DNA of 64,000 nt, taken from positions 62,001-126,000 of the forward strand of contig NZ_JAEHHL010000004.1 in assembly GCF_016623495.1 (NCBI RefSeq). The letters run 5' to 3'. Position 1 is the stretch's first letter; every line of letters begins with the position of its first letter. Positions 35,414-44,759 of this stretch are shown one piece after another. The notes beneath the pieces were generated by a model, which was not told the origin of the DNA, did not search any database, and saw only the letters and a list, made by a program, of their open reading frames with translations. The translations under genes were made by a program, and so were the position numbers. Origin of the DNA: Thermohalobaculum xanthum (lineage in GTDB: Bacteria; Pseudomonadota; Alphaproteobacteria; Rhodobacterales; Rhodobacteraceae).

Positions 35414-36678
35414 TGGCGGCGGGGGGACTCAGGCTGGCCGACATGCTCGCGCGCATCGCCGAGACCGGCCGGTCGCTCATCGGTGCCGAGGAGCCGCAGT
35501 CGCTGATCGAGCGGGCCCGCGTGATCCTTGGCGGCGAGGGAGAGGTGTCGGGGACCGCACGCGCACGCGGCTTTCTCGACGCCTATCGTGCGCTCGACCA
35601 CGAGGCGCGCCTCGATTTCCTCAGGCAGGCGTCGACGGGGCTTGGTGCGGATCCCGCAGCGCTGAAGGCGGCGATCGAGCGCTACGAGGCGTCGGGCGAG
35701 GATATCGACGCACGGGCCCTGCATCTCGCGGCCGAGCCGCGCAGCCAGGAGCTCATCCGCCGGCTCAACCGCGCTCCCGGCGCCATGCCCGACCTGCTGG
35801 CGATGCGCGAGGACCTGCTGCGGCACCTGCGCGAGGACCCCGCGCTTGCCGCGCTCGACGAGGATTTTCGCCACCTGTTCAGCTCGTGGTTCAACCGTGG
35901 TTTCCTCGAGCTGCGCCGCATCGACTGGAACACGCCGGCCGCGATCCTCGAGAAGATCATCCGCTACGAGGCCGTGCACGAGATCCGCGACTGGTCCGAC
36001 CTGCGCCGGCGCGTGGCGGCGCCGGATCGACAGCTCTACGCGTTTTTCCATCCCGCCCTGCCGGGCGAGCCGCTGATCTTCGTCGAGGTCGCCCTGACCG
36101 CCGATATTCCGGCGGCCATCGAGCCGATCCTCGCCGCCGGACGCGAAACGCTCGATCCGGCGAAGGCGCGGACCGCCGTCTTCTACTCGATCTCGAACTG
36201 TCAGAACGGGTTGCGCGGTGTGAGCTTCGGCAACTTCCTCATCAAGCAGGTCGTCGAGGAACTGAGCGCCGAGTTTCCCTCGGTCGAGACCTTCGTCACG
36301 CTCTCGCCCGTGCCGGGCTTGCGTGGCTGGTCGGTGCGCGAAGGGATCGAGGAGCCGTCGGGGGATGCCCTCGGGCCGCTCGCCGCGCGCTACCTGGTCG
36401 AGGCCAAGCGACCCGGTGGGGCGCCCGTTGACGCCGTTGCCCGCTTCCATCTCGGCAATGGCGCGCGGCTGGAACGCATCAATCTCGACGCGGACCGTTC
36501 TGAGCGCGGCCAGTCGCAGGGCTGGGGTGTAATGGTGAACTACCTCTACGACCTGCGCGACATCGAGAAGAACCACGAGGCCTTCGCCGAGAGCGGCGTG
36601 GTGGCGCATTCCGCTGCCGTGCGCCGTCTGGTGAAGCAGGCGGCCCAGGCGGGGCAGGCAGGAGGAGTGCGCGCATGA
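35413..36678 (+). CDS. matA: Malonyl-CoA decarboxylase
   Basis: The 421-residue enzyme converts malonyl-CoA to acetyl-CoA and CO2. An N-terminal helical domain (about residues 10-140) is followed by a GNAT-like catalytic domain with HPALPGEPLIFVEVALT, AVFYSISNCQNGLRGVSFG and TLSPVPGLRGW, and a C-terminal His near GVVAHSAAVRRL. The start overlaps the permease stop and the stop overlaps the start of matB by four bases. Together with MatB it turns imported malonate into acetyl-CoA. Confidence 0.95.
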   Translation: MAAGGLRLADMLARIAETGRSLIGAEEPQSLIERARVILGGEGEVSGTARARGFLDAYRALDHEARLDFLRQASTGLGADPAALKAAIERYEASGEDIDARALHLAAEPRSQELIRRLNRAPGAMPDLLAMREDLLRHLREDPALAALDEDFRHLFSSWFNRGFLELRRIDWNTPAAILEKIIRYEAVHEIRDWSDLRRRVAAPDRQLYAFFHPALPGEPLIFVEVALTADIPAAIEPILAAGRETLDPAKARTAVFYSISNCQNGLRGVSFGNFLIKQVVEELSAEFPSVETFVTLSPVPGLRGWSVREGIEEPSGDALGPLAARYLVEAKRPGGAPVDAVARFHLGNGARLERINLDADRSERGQSQGWGVMVNYLYDLRDIEKNHEAFAESGVVAHSAAVRRLVKQAAQAGQAGGVRA

Positions 36679-38210
36679 CCGGAGCAAACCACCTTATCGA
36701 TGGGCTGTGGGCCGGTTTCGCGGGCCGCGAGCCGGCGGTCTTTGCCGAGCTGGGCGACGGGCGGCACTACACCTACGCCGATCTCAACGCGGTTTCTGCG
36801 CGCTTCGCCGCCGGGCTAATCGAGCTGGGTGTCAGGCCTGGCGACCGTGTCGCGGCCCAGGTCGAGAAGTCGATCGAGGCGCTGATGCTCTACCTCGGCA
36901 CGGTTCGCGCGGGCGGGGTTTTCCTGCCGCTGAACACGGCCTACACGCCTGCCGAGATCGGCTATTTCGTGGGCGACGCCGAACCGAGGCTGCTGGTCTG
37001 CGACCCGGCGCGCGCAGAAGCGCTTCGACCGATCGCCGAGGGCGTCGGCGCAAGGGTCGAGACGCTGGGCGGCTCGAAAGGCGGCTCGGTGCCCGAGGGG
37101 AGCCTGCTCGGTCTCATCCCCGATGAAGCCGAGGGGTTCAGCAATGTCCCTCGCGGCCCCGATGATCTCGCGGCGATCCTTTACACGTCCGGCACGACCG
37201 GCCGCTCGAAAGGCGCGATGCTGAGCCACGATAACCTTCTGTCGAACGCGAAGGTGCTGGCCAAGACGTGGCGCTTCACCGGCGACGATGTCCTGATCCA
37301 CGCGCTTCCGATCTTTCACACCCATGGCCTCTTCGTCGCCTCGAACACCGTGATCGCGACGGCCGGCCGGCTGATATGGATGGAGAAGTTCGACGTCGAT
37401 GCCGTGGTCGCGGCGCTGCCGCGCGCGACGGCGATGATGGGGGTGCCGACCTTCTACACGCGGCTTCTGGCCGATCCCAGGCTCGACCGGGGACTGACCC
37501 GGGACATGCGGCTCTTCATCTCGGGATCGGCGCCACTGCTGGCCGAGACCCATCGCCAGTGGCAGGAGCGCACGGGCCACGCCATCCTCGAGCGCTATGG
37601 CATGACCGAGTGCTCGATGAACACCTCGAACCCCTATGACGGCGAGCGCCGGGCCGGCACGGTCGGCTTCCCGCTCGAGGGCGTCGAGCTTCGGATCACC
37701 GAACCCGAGACGGGCCGTGCCCTCCAGCAGGGCGAGATCGGCATGATCGAGGTGCGCGGCCCGAACATCTTCAAGGGCTACTGGCGCATGCCCGAGAAAA
37801 CCGCCGAGGAACTCAGGGCCGACGGCTGGTTCATCACCGGGGACCTCGGGATGATCGACGACAGGGGCTATGTCGTCATCGTCGGGCGTGGGAAAGACCT
37901 CATCATCACCGGCGGGTTCAACGTCTATCCGAAGGAGGTCGAGGGCGAGATCGACCGTATCCCCGGAGTGGTCGAATCGGCCGTGATCGGTGTGCCGCAT
38001 CCCGATTTCGGCGAGGGCGTGGTGGCCGTCGTGGTTCCCGAAACGGGTGCCGGGCTGAGCGAGAAGGACATTCTCGGCCCGCTGGCCGAGCGGCTGGCGA
38101 AGTTCAAGCAGCCCAAACGCGTGATCTTCGCCGAGGCCCTGCCGCGCAACACCATGGGCAAGGTGCAGAAAAAGGAACTCCGCGACCAGCACGCCGGCAC
38201 CTTCGGCTGA
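36675..38210 (+). CDS. matB: Malonyl-CoA synthetase
   Basis: A 511-residue acyl-activating enzyme that joins malonate to CoA using ATP. The AMP-binding loop is YTSGTTGRSKGAML, the adenylate motif is ERYGMTECSMNT, the hinge is GWFITGDLGMIDDRGY, and the C-terminal catalytic lysine is in GKVQKKELRD. Gene order with matA and the TRAP transporter supports malonate over other dicarboxylates. Last gene of the coupled run dctP-dctQ-dctM-matA-matB. Confidence 0.94.
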   Translation: MTGANHLIDGLWAGFAGREPAVFAELGDGRHYTYADLNAVSARFAAGLIELGVRPGDRVAAQVEKSIEALMLYLGTVRAGGVFLPLNTAYTPAEIGYFVGDAEPRLLVCDPARAEALRPIAEGVGARVETLGGSKGGSVPEGSLLGLIPDEAEGFSNVPRGPDDLAAILYTSGTTGRSKGAMLSHDNLLSNAKVLAKTWRFTGDDVLIHALPIFHTHGLFVASNTVIATAGRLIWMEKFDVDAVVAALPRATAMMGVPTFYTRLLADPRLDRGLTRDMRLFISGSAPLLAETHRQWQERTGHAILERYGMTECSMNTSNPYDGERRAGTVGFPLEGVELRITEPETGRALQQGEIGMIEVRGPNIFKGYWRMPEKTAEELRADGWFITGDLGMIDDRGYVVIVGRGKDLIITGGFNVYPKEVEGEIDRIPGVVESAVIGVPHPDFGEGVVAVVVPETGAGLSEKDILGPLAERLAKFKQPKRVIFAEALPRNTMGKVQKKELRDQHAGTFG

Positions 38211-38345
38211 GGCCCTTGGTCAAGTTGCCTGCAAGCTCGCGCCGCCACAGCGGCGTGACTTGGCATTCGGCCCCGGTCTAGACTGGCCGAAACTCAGGCC
38301 AGCCGGGCGCGCGGCGCCCCTGCGGCCGAACGCGGAGGTTCCGAC

Positions 38346-39686
38346 ATGTCCCATGTGTTCCCACGCCACACCAAGGCGGTGTTGCCGACCGTTGCTGCCG
38401 GAGATGGCTGCTACCTGACCGACACGGCCGGCAAGCGGTATCTCGACGCCTGCGGGGGGGCCGCGGTCTCGTGCCTGGGGCATACGCCGCGGCCGGTGAT
38501 CGACGCCGTGAAGTCTCAGCTTGATCGCGTCGCCTACGCGCATACCAGCTTCTTCACCTCGGAGCCCGCGGAGGAACTGGCCGATCACCTGATCGCCCGC
38601 GCACCCGAGGGGATCGGCCGCGTCTATTTCGTGTCGGGCGGATCCGAGGCCACGGAATCGGCCATCAAGCTTGCCCGGCAGTTTTTCACCGAGCAGGGCG
38701 AGGGTGCACGCCGCCATGTCATCGCCCGCTGGCAGAGCTATCACGGCAACACGCTGGGTGCGCTCGCGGCCGGCGGCAACAGGTGGCGCCGGGCACAGTT
38801 CCAGCCGCTGCTGACGGGCGCGATGCACCACATTGCGCCATGCCACTACTGGCGCTGGGGCGAGCCCGGCGAGAGCCCCGAGGCCTATGGCCTGCGCGTT
38901 GCCGACGAGCTCGAGGCGAAGATCCTCGAGCTTGGCCCCGAGACGGTCGCCGCCTTCATCGCCGAGCCCGTCGTCGGTGCGACGATGGGCGCCGTCCCTG
39001 CCGTTCCCGGATATTTCAAGCGGATCCGCGAGATCTGCGACCGGTACGGTGTGCTGCTGATCCTCGACGAGGTGATGTGCGGCATGGGCCGGACGGGGTA
39101 TCTCTTCGCCTGCGAGGCGGACGGCATCTCGCCCGACATCGTGTGCATCGCCAAGGGCCTGGGCGCGGGCGTCCAGCCGATCGGCGCGATGCTGTGCTCG
39201 GACGAGATCTACCGCAGGATCGAGGAGGGTTCGGGCTTCTTCCAGCATGGCCACACTTATCTGGGGCATCCCGCCGCTTGCGCCGGCTCGCTGGCGGTGA
39301 TGCGCGAGATCGAGCAGAACGACCTGCTCGCGCGCGTTCGCCAGACCGGCGACAAGCTGCAGGCTGCCCTCGAGGCCGCGTTCGGCCAGCACTGGGCGGT
39401 CGGTGACATCCGGGGACGCGGGCTTTTCCGAGGGATCGAGCTGGTCGCCGACAAGGAGACGAAGGCGCCCTTCGACTCGGGGCTGGGGATTGCCGCGAAG
39501 ATCAAGAAGGCGGCCTTTGCCAATGGCCTGATGGTCTATCCGATGGGTGGCACGGTCGACGGGCAGAATGGCGACCACATTCTCATCGCGCCGCCATTCA
39601 TCCTCGAGGAGGCCCAGATCGCGGAGATTATCGACAAGCTCGGCCCGGCGATGGAGAGCGCGCTCGCCTCGGCGCGCGCCGCCTGA
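38346..39686 (+). CDS. Class III PLP aminotransferase
   Basis: A 446-residue fold-type I aminotransferase with the phosphate-binding GGSEATESAIKLAR, YHGNTLGALA, the PLP-contacting LILDEVMCGMGRTG and the Schiff-base lysine in CIAKGLGAGVQP. Class III enzymes act on the omega-amino group of substrates such as beta-alanine, GABA, diaminobutyrate or taurine; which one is not clear. It lies 135 bp beyond matB on the same strand. A beta-alanine-to-malonate-semialdehyde role would fit the malonate genes but is only a suggestion. Confidence 0.9.
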   Translation: MSHVFPRHTKAVLPTVAAGDGCYLTDTAGKRYLDACGGAAVSCLGHTPRPVIDAVKSQLDRVAYAHTSFFTSEPAEELADHLIARAPEGIGRVYFVSGGSEATESAIKLARQFFTEQGEGARRHVIARWQSYHGNTLGALAAGGNRWRRAQFQPLLTGAMHHIAPCHYWRWGEPGESPEAYGLRVADELEAKILELGPETVAAFIAEPVVGATMGAVPAVPGYFKRIREICDRYGVLLILDEVMCGMGRTGYLFACEADGISPDIVCIAKGLGAGVQPIGAMLCSDEIYRRIEEGSGFFQHGHTYLGHPAACAGSLAVMREIEQNDLLARVRQTGDKLQAALEAAFGQHWAVGDIRGRGLFRGIELVADKETKAPFDSGLGIAAKIKKAAFANGLMVYPMGGTVDGQNGDHILIAPPFILEEAQIAEIIDKLGPAMESALASARAA

Positions 39687-39728
39687 CCTAAGGCGCGCGC
39701 CGGGCGCGGCGCGATCCGGCCCGCATGG

Positions 39729-41090
39729 TCAGACCGCCAGGCTGTGACGCGCCGGTCGGTTCTGGAAGTAGGCGTCGAACTCGGCCGCGATCAGGCGCGT
39801 GTGCGAGCGCCACCCGTCGGCGATGACGAAGCCACGGCCTTTCGGGATCAGGGCGCCTTCGGGCGCCGCGGCCAGAAGGGCCTCGGCAATCTCGCAGACC
39901 GGCAGTGCCGCGATGCCGTGCCGGGTTGTCACCGCGTCGGGATCGAGGGCGAAGCGGCACAGGATCTGCTCGATCGCATCGCGCCGCGCCCGGTCGTCGG
40001 CGGTGAACGCCTTGCCGCGCGTGGTGGCAAGCTTCCCGGCCTCGATCGCCTTCTGGTACCCGGCGGTCGACGGGTCGTTCTGCACGTAACCCTGCGGCAT
40101 TGAGCCGATCGCCGAGGCACCCATGCCGATCAGCGCCACCGCGGGGTCGACCGTGTAGCCCTGGAAATTTCGCCGCAATGATCCGTCCGCCGCGGCGAGC
40201 GCCATGGCGTCGGCGGGCTTCGCGAAATGGTCGATGCCGATCGGCGCATAGCCGGCCTCGCGCAGCATCTGCGCCGCAAGCGTCGCCTGCCGCCGCCGCA
40301 TGGTCGTGCCCGGCAGGATCGACTCGTCGATCATCTTCTGCCGGCGCGCCATCCACGGAACATGTGCGTAGCCGAACAGCGCGAGGCGGTCGGGCCCGAG
40401 GCCGATAACCTTCTCGATGGTGCTCATCAGCGTCTCGGCGGTCTGGCCCGGCAGGCCATAGAGCAGGTCGATATTGATCCCGGTGACGCCGCGCGCGCGC
40501 AGCCCGTCGATCACCTTCTTGGTGATGTCATAACCCTGGCGGCGTCCGATCGCCGCCTGCACGCGTGGCTCGAAGTCCTGGACGCCGATCGAGGCGCGGC
40601 TGAGGCCGGCGGCGGCAAGGGCATCGAGGCGTGGCTCGGTCATGTCACGCGGGTCGATCTCCACCGCGAACTCGGCATTCTGGCTCAGGGGGAACCGCTC
40701 GTGAATGACGGTCGACAGGCGATACATGTCGTCGGGCGAGAGGATCGTCGGCGACCCGCCGCCCCAGTGCACCTGGCTGATGGGATGGTCGGGTCCCAGG
40801 AGGCCCGCGACCTGGTCGATCTCGGCGATCAGCAGGTCGAGGTACCGCGAGACCGGCCGGTAATTGCGTGAGCCCTGCGTGCGGCATGCGCAGAACCAGC
40901 ACAGTTCGTCGCAGAACGGAATGTGCAGGTAGAGCGAGATCTTCGCATCCGGCGCAAGCTCGCCCAGCCAGCGACGATATGTTGCGCTGCAAACGCCGTC
41001 GGTGAAGTGCGGTGCCGTCGGATAGCTGGTATAACGCGGCACGCTGCGTTCCAGTGCATCGGGCTCGAAGGCTGTGATCTGGCTCATCAT
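39729..41090 (-). CDS. hemN: Oxygen-independent coproporphyrinogen III oxidase
   Basis: The radical SAM enzyme (about 453 residues) makes protoporphyrinogen IX without oxygen for anaerobic haem synthesis. The 4Fe-4S motif is C-x3-C-x2-C in HIPFCDELCWFCACRT, the conserved opening is RYTSYPTAPHF, and the HWGGGSPT and GINIDLLYGLPGQT segments are typical. ATG 41090 (or the adjacent 41087) gives a normal N-terminus; a longer frame to 41126 would cross the FNR box and is rejected. It diverges from fnrL, the arrangement known in Rhodobacter. Confidence 0.95.
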   Translation of the reverse strand: MMSQITAFEPDALERSVPRYTSYPTAPHFTDGVCSATYRRWLGELAPDAKISLYLHIPFCDELCWFCACRTQGSRNYRPVSRYLDLLIAEIDQVAGLLGPDHPISQVHWGGGSPTILSPDDMYRLSTVIHERFPLSQNAEFAVEIDPRDMTEPRLDALAAAGLSRASIGVQDFEPRVQAAIGRRQGYDITKKVIDGLRARGVTGINIDLLYGLPGQTAETLMSTIEKVIGLGPDRLALFGYAHVPWMARRQKMIDESILPGTTMRRRQATLAAQMLREAGYAPIGIDHFAKPADAMALAAADGSLRRNFQGYTVDPAVALIGMGASAIGSMPQGYVQNDPSTAGYQKAIEAGKLATTRGKAFTADDRARRDAIEQILCRFALDPDAVTTRHGIAALPVCEIAEALLAAAPEGALIPKGRGFVIADGWRSHTRLIAAEFDAYFQNRPARHSLAV

Positions 41091-41125
41091 GCCGTGCACA
41101 AAGACATGCTGGACGCCGGTTCTCA

Positions 41126-41139
41126 TTGACGCAAATCAA
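41126..41139. promoter_or_regulatory. FNR box shared by hemN and fnrL
   Basis: TTGACGCAAATCAA fits the FNR consensus TTGAT-N4-ATCAA with one mismatch. Its centre is at 41132.5. A class II promoter with the box at -41.5 would start hemN at about 41091, right at its ATG, and fnrL at about 41174, five bases before its ATG. It could serve either or both genes. Confidence 0.75.
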
Positions 41140-41178
41140 GTGGGAACACACACTGCGAAAAGTTTCGAAGAGGGATCA

Positions 41179-41943
41179 ATGTCCGGCACCGAGCGCATGA
41201 TGACCCCCAGCCTGCGCAAGCAGCACGAGCGATGCGCGGACTGCGGCATCCGCAACCGCGCCGTGTGCTCGTATTGCGGGCCGCAGGAGCTAGGCCTGCT
41301 CGACACGATCAAGTTCTACCGCAGCTACGACCCCGGGCAGGAGATCGTCGCCGCAGGCGAGCAGACCGATTTTCTCGGCTCGGTTGTCGAGGGCGTCGTC
41401 TCGCTGTCCAAGACGATGCCTGACGGCCGCCGGCAGATGGTCGGCCTGATGTTCGCGTCGGATTTCGTGGGTCGCCCGATGCGGCCGATCGCGCCTTATG
41501 ACGCGGTCGCGGTCACGCCGGTCCGGCTTTGCCTCTTCAACCGCGGGCGCTTCGAGCGCCTGCTGAAGGACACCCCCGTGCTCGAGAAGCGTCTTCTGGA
41601 AATGACGCTCGACGAGCTTGACGCCGCCCGGGACTGGATGCTGCTTCTGGGGCGCAAGTCGGCCCGTGAGAAGATCGCAAGCTTCCTTGCGATCCTCGCC
41701 CGGCGCGCGGCAAGTGCGGACAACGTCGACGCCGATGACGGGTTCTTCTTCGACCTCCCGCTGACCCGCGAGCAGATGGCCGATTATCTCGGCCTGACGA
41801 TCGAGACAGTGAGCCGCCAGATCACCGCGCTCAAGAAGGACGGGGTCGTCGAGTTTCCCGATGCCCGGCGCTGCAGGGTGCCTGATTTCGTCGCCCTGCT
41901 CGACGCTGCGGGTGAAGATTCCGACGGTGGCATGATCGACTGA
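41179..41943 (+). CDS. fnrL: FnrL, Crp/Fnr-family oxygen-responsive regulator
   Basis: The 254-residue regulator has an N-terminal cysteine cluster (Cys19, Cys22, Cys30, Cys33) and Cys118, which together supply the ligands for the oxygen-labile 4Fe-4S cluster. A cyclic-nucleotide-like beta barrel (about 40-150) and a C-terminal helix-turn-helix (about 195-235, MADYLGLTIETVSRQITALKK) follow, with the E..SR recognition residues that read TTGAT. GAAGAGGG precedes ATG 41179. It should activate hemN and ccoNOQP at low oxygen through the nearby boxes. Confidence 0.95.
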   Translation: MSGTERMMTPSLRKQHERCADCGIRNRAVCSYCGPQELGLLDTIKFYRSYDPGQEIVAAGEQTDFLGSVVEGVVSLSKTMPDGRRQMVGLMFASDFVGRPMRPIAPYDAVAVTPVRLCLFNRGRFERLLKDTPVLEKRLLEMTLDELDAARDWMLLLGRKSAREKIASFLAILARRAASADNVDADDGFFFDLPLTREQMADYLGLTIETVSRQITALKKDGVVEFPDARRCRVPDFVALLDAAGEDSDGGMID

Positions 41944-42109
41944 GCTGCTGGCGGCGGCGGCAAGCGGTTGTCCGCCGCACACGATTCGCGAGCAGGCGCG
42001 TCTGGCCGGCGATCCGGCCCGGATCGCTTGCCATGCTGCCCAAGTCGTCTCGATGTTCGCTCAAGGTTCCAGAAATGCACCCGGGCGCGCGTTCGCGCCG
42101 CACTTCTCG

Positions 42110-42123
42110 TTGATGCAGATCAA
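42110..42123 (+). promoter_or_regulatory. FNR box upstream of ccoN
   Basis: TTGATGCAGATCAA is a perfect TTGAT-N4-ATCAA FNR site. Its centre is about 95 bp upstream of the ccoN start, leaving room for a promoter starting near 42158. It is the expected site of FnrL activation of the cbb3 oxidase operon. The rest of the 268-bp gap between fnrL and ccoN shows no gene. Confidence 0.9.
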
Positions 42124-42211
42124 GGTTGATCTCGTTCGCATCCACGAGAAACCTTGAAGGCGCGGCGGTCAACTCTGGCCGCCGTGACTGTTGTCACACG
42201 GGGAAAGCGAT

Positions 42212-43828
42212 ATGGGCACTGTCATCAAGCTTGCCGCCCTGGGGATGATAGCGGTGTTCGCGGCCTACGCCGCGAACATGGCGCATGACCTGGCTTATAT
42301 GGTCAATGCGCTGATCGTTTTCATCGTCGCGGTCGGGCTCTTCATCTGGACGATCAATCGATCCAACATCCCGAACCGGATGCCGAACGGTCACGGCGCG
42401 CCGGCCGAGGGCTACATGGATGACGTGATCCGCTACGGCGTGATCGCGACCGCTCTGTGGGGCGTGGTCGGCTTCCTCGCCGGGGTCTATATCGCGTTCC
42501 AGCTTGCTTTCCCCGAACTCAACCTCGGCTACAGCTTCACCAGCTTCGGGCGCCTGCGGCCGCTCCATACCTCGGCGGTGATCTTCGCCTTCGGCGGCAA
42601 CGCGCTCATCGCGACCTCGTTCTATGTCGTGCAGCGCACCTCGGCGGCGCGGCTCTGGGGCGGCAACCTGGCCTGGTTCGTCTTCTGGGGCTACCAGCTC
42701 ACCATCGTGCTCGCGGCGACCGCCTACCTGTTCGGCGGCAGCCAGAGCAAGGAATATGCCGAGCTGCCCTGGCACGTCGATCTGTGGCTGACCGTCGTCT
42801 GGGTTGCCTATCTCGCGGTGTTCCTGGGCACGATCATCAAGCGCAAAGAGCCGCACATCTACGTCGCCAACTGGTTCTACCTCAGCTTCATCGTGACCGT
42901 CGCGATGCTGCATGTGGTCAACAACCTGGCGCTGCCGGTCTCGGTTTTCGGATCGGCCAGCTACTCGGCCTTCTCGGGCGTCCAGGACGCCATGACCCAA
43001 TGGTGGTATGGCCACAACGCGGTCGGCTTTTTCCTGACGGCCGGGTTCCTCGGCATGATGTACTACTTCGTGCCGAAGCAGGCCGAGCGCCCGGTCTACT
43101 CCTACAAGCTTTCCATCGTGCACTTCTGGGCGCTGATCTTCCTGTATATCTGGGCCGGTCCGCACCACCTGCACTACACGGCGCTGCCGGAATGGGCCTC
43201 GACGCTGGGCATGGTGTTCTCGATCATCCTGTGGATGCCCTCGTGGGGCGGCATGATCAACGGGCTGATGACCCTGTCGGGCGCCTGGGACAAGCTGCGC
43301 ACCGATCCCATCATCCGAATGATGGTGGTCTCGATCGGCTTCTACGGCATGTCGACCTTCGAGGGGCCGATGATGTCGATCAAGGCCGTGAACTCGCTCA
43401 GCCACTACACCGACTGGACGATCGGCCATGTGCATTCCGGCGCGCTCGGCTGGAACGGCATGATCACCTTCGGCGCGCTCTACTTCCTGGTGCCGCGCTT
43501 GTGGAACCGCGAGCGGCTCTACTCGCTCAGCCTGGTGAACTGGCACTTCTGGCTCGCCACCATCGGCATCGTGCTCTACGCCGCCTCGATGTGGGTGACG
43601 GGCATCATGGAAGGCCTGATGTGGCGCGAATACGACGCGCAGGGCTTCCTCCTGAACTCGTTCGCGGACACCGTCGGCGCCAAGTTCCCGATGTATCTGG
43701 TGCGCGGTCTGGGCGGGGTCCTCTTCCTCGTGGGTGCCGTCATCATGTGCTTCAACCTCTACCAGACGATCCGCGGCAAGGTGCGTGACGAGCGCGCGCC
43801 GGCCGGCGCGACCGTCGCGGCCGAATGA
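42212..43828 (+). CDS. ccoN: cbb3-type cytochrome c oxidase subunit I
   Basis: The 538-residue catalytic membrane subunit binds haem b, haem b3 and CuB and reduces oxygen with high affinity while pumping protons. It has about 12 helices and the conserved histidines in [50 protein letters not shown] and [15 protein letters not shown] 42212 follows GGGGAAAG. It is the first gene of ccoNOQP. Confidence 0.97.
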   Translation: MGTVIKLAALGMIAVFAAYAANMAHDLAYMVNALIVFIVAVGLFIWTINRSNIPNRMPNGHGAPAEGYMDDVIRYGVIATALWGVVGFLAGVYIAFQLAFPELNLGYSFTSFGRLRPLHTSAVIFAFGGNALIATSFYVVQRTSAARLWGGNLAWFVFWGYQLTIVLAATAYLFGGSQSKEYAELPWHVDLWLTVVWVAYLAVFLGTIIKRKEPHIYVANWFYLSFIVTVAMLHVVNNLALPVSVFGSASYSAFSGVQDAMTQWWYGHNAVGFFLTAGFLGMMYYFVPKQAERPVYSYKLSIVHFWALIFLYIWAGPHHLHYTALPEWASTLGMVFSIILWMPSWGGMINGLMTLSGAWDKLRTDPIIRMMVVSIGFYGMSTFEGPMMSIKAVNSLSHYTDWTIGHVHSGALGWNGMITFGALYFLVPRLWNRERLYSLSLVNWHFWLATIGIVLYAASMWVTGIMEGLMWREYDAQGFLLNSFADTVGAKFPMYLVRGLGGVLFLVGAVIMCFNLYQTIRGKVRDERAPAGATVAAE

Positions 43829-43841
43829 GGAGGGCCGAGCC

Positions 43842-44579
43842 ATGAGCATCATGGAAAAGCACAAGATCATCGAGAAGAACGCCACGCTCCTGCTGGCTCT
43901 CTCGTTCGTCGTGGTCACGGTTGGCGGCATCGTCGAGATCGCGCCCCTGTTCTGGCTTCAGAACACGATCGAGAAGGTCGAGGGGGTGCGGCCCTACTCG
44001 CCGCTCGAGCTGGCCGGCCGGCAGGTCTACATCCGCGAGGGCTGCTACGTCTGCCACAGCCAGATGATCCGTCCGATGCGCGACGAGGTCGAGCGCTATG
44101 GCCACTACAGCCTGGCAGCCGAGTCGATGTACGACCGGCCCTTCCAGTGGGGGTCGAAGCGGACGGGGCCCGACCTCGCCCGCGTCGGCGGCCGCTACTC
44201 GGATGCCTGGCATGTCGATCACATGTACGACCCGCAGGCGCTGGTGCCCGAGTCGGTGATGCCGAAATATCCCTGGCTGGCCGAGACCGAGCTCGACTTC
44301 GACCACATCGGGGATCATCTGCGCACCAATGCCGCGCTGGGCGTGCCCTACACCGACGAGCAGATCGCGAATGCCAAGGTGCACGTGGTCGCACAGGTGA
44401 ACCCGGATCACGAGGCGGTCGACGACCTGCTCGCCAACTATCCCAAGGCACAGGTCCGCAACTTCGACGGCCAGCCACAGATCACCGAGCTCGACGCGCT
44501 GATCGCCTATCTGCAGATGCTGGGTACGCTGGTCGACTTCTCGACCTACGAGGCCTCGGCCGAAGCAAACCTGCGCTGA
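43842..44579 (+). CDS. ccoO: cbb3-type cytochrome c oxidase subunit II
   Basis: A 245-residue membrane-anchored monohaem cytochrome c that passes electrons from CcoP to CcoN. It has an N-terminal membrane helix (about residues 15-38), the haem-binding [12 protein letters not shown] and an axial Met in [12 protein letters not shown] 43842 has GAGGAGGG upstream, 13 bp after ccoN. Confidence 0.96.
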   Translation: MSIMEKHKIIEKNATLLLALSFVVVTVGGIVEIAPLFWLQNTIEKVEGVRPYSPLELAGRQVYIREGCYVCHSQMIRPMRDEVERYGHYSLAAESMYDRPFQWGSKRTGPDLARVGGRYSDAWHVDHMYDPQALVPESVMPKYPWLAETELDFDHIGDHLRTNAALGVPYTDEQIANAKVHVVAQVNPDHEAVDDLLANYPKAQVRNFDGQPQITELDALIAYLQMLGTLVDFSTYEASAEANLR

Positions 44580-44588
44580 GGGGAGGGG

Positions 44589-44756
44589 ATGATGGACACC
44601 TATTCCCTGCTCAGGCAGATCGCCGACAGCTGGGTGCTGCTCGTGATGTTTCTCTTCTTCCTGGGCGTGATTGTCTGGGTGCTGCGGCCCGGCTCGTCCA
44701 AGCTGCACGAGGACATCGCGAACATCCCCCTGCGCAACGACAGTCCGAGGGAGTGA
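44589..44756 (+). CDS. ccoQ: cbb3-type cytochrome c oxidase subunit IV
   Basis: A 55-residue protein with a single membrane helix (about residues 13-31, SWVLLVMFLFFLGVIVWVL) followed by a short charged tail ending LRNDSPRE. CcoQ stabilises or guards the cbb3 complex. ATG 44589 or the next ATG could start it; GGGAGGGG lies just before. Position between ccoO and ccoP, with 3 bp to ccoP, settles the identity. Confidence 0.92.
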   Translation: MMDTYSLLRQIADSWVLLVMFLFFLGVIVWVLRPGSSKLHEDIANIPLRNDSPRE

Positions 44757-44759
44757 TCG

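Noticed and set aside
41091-41126. Longer hemN start at ATG 41126
   Set aside because: It would begin inside the FNR box and add residues not seen in HemN N-termini.
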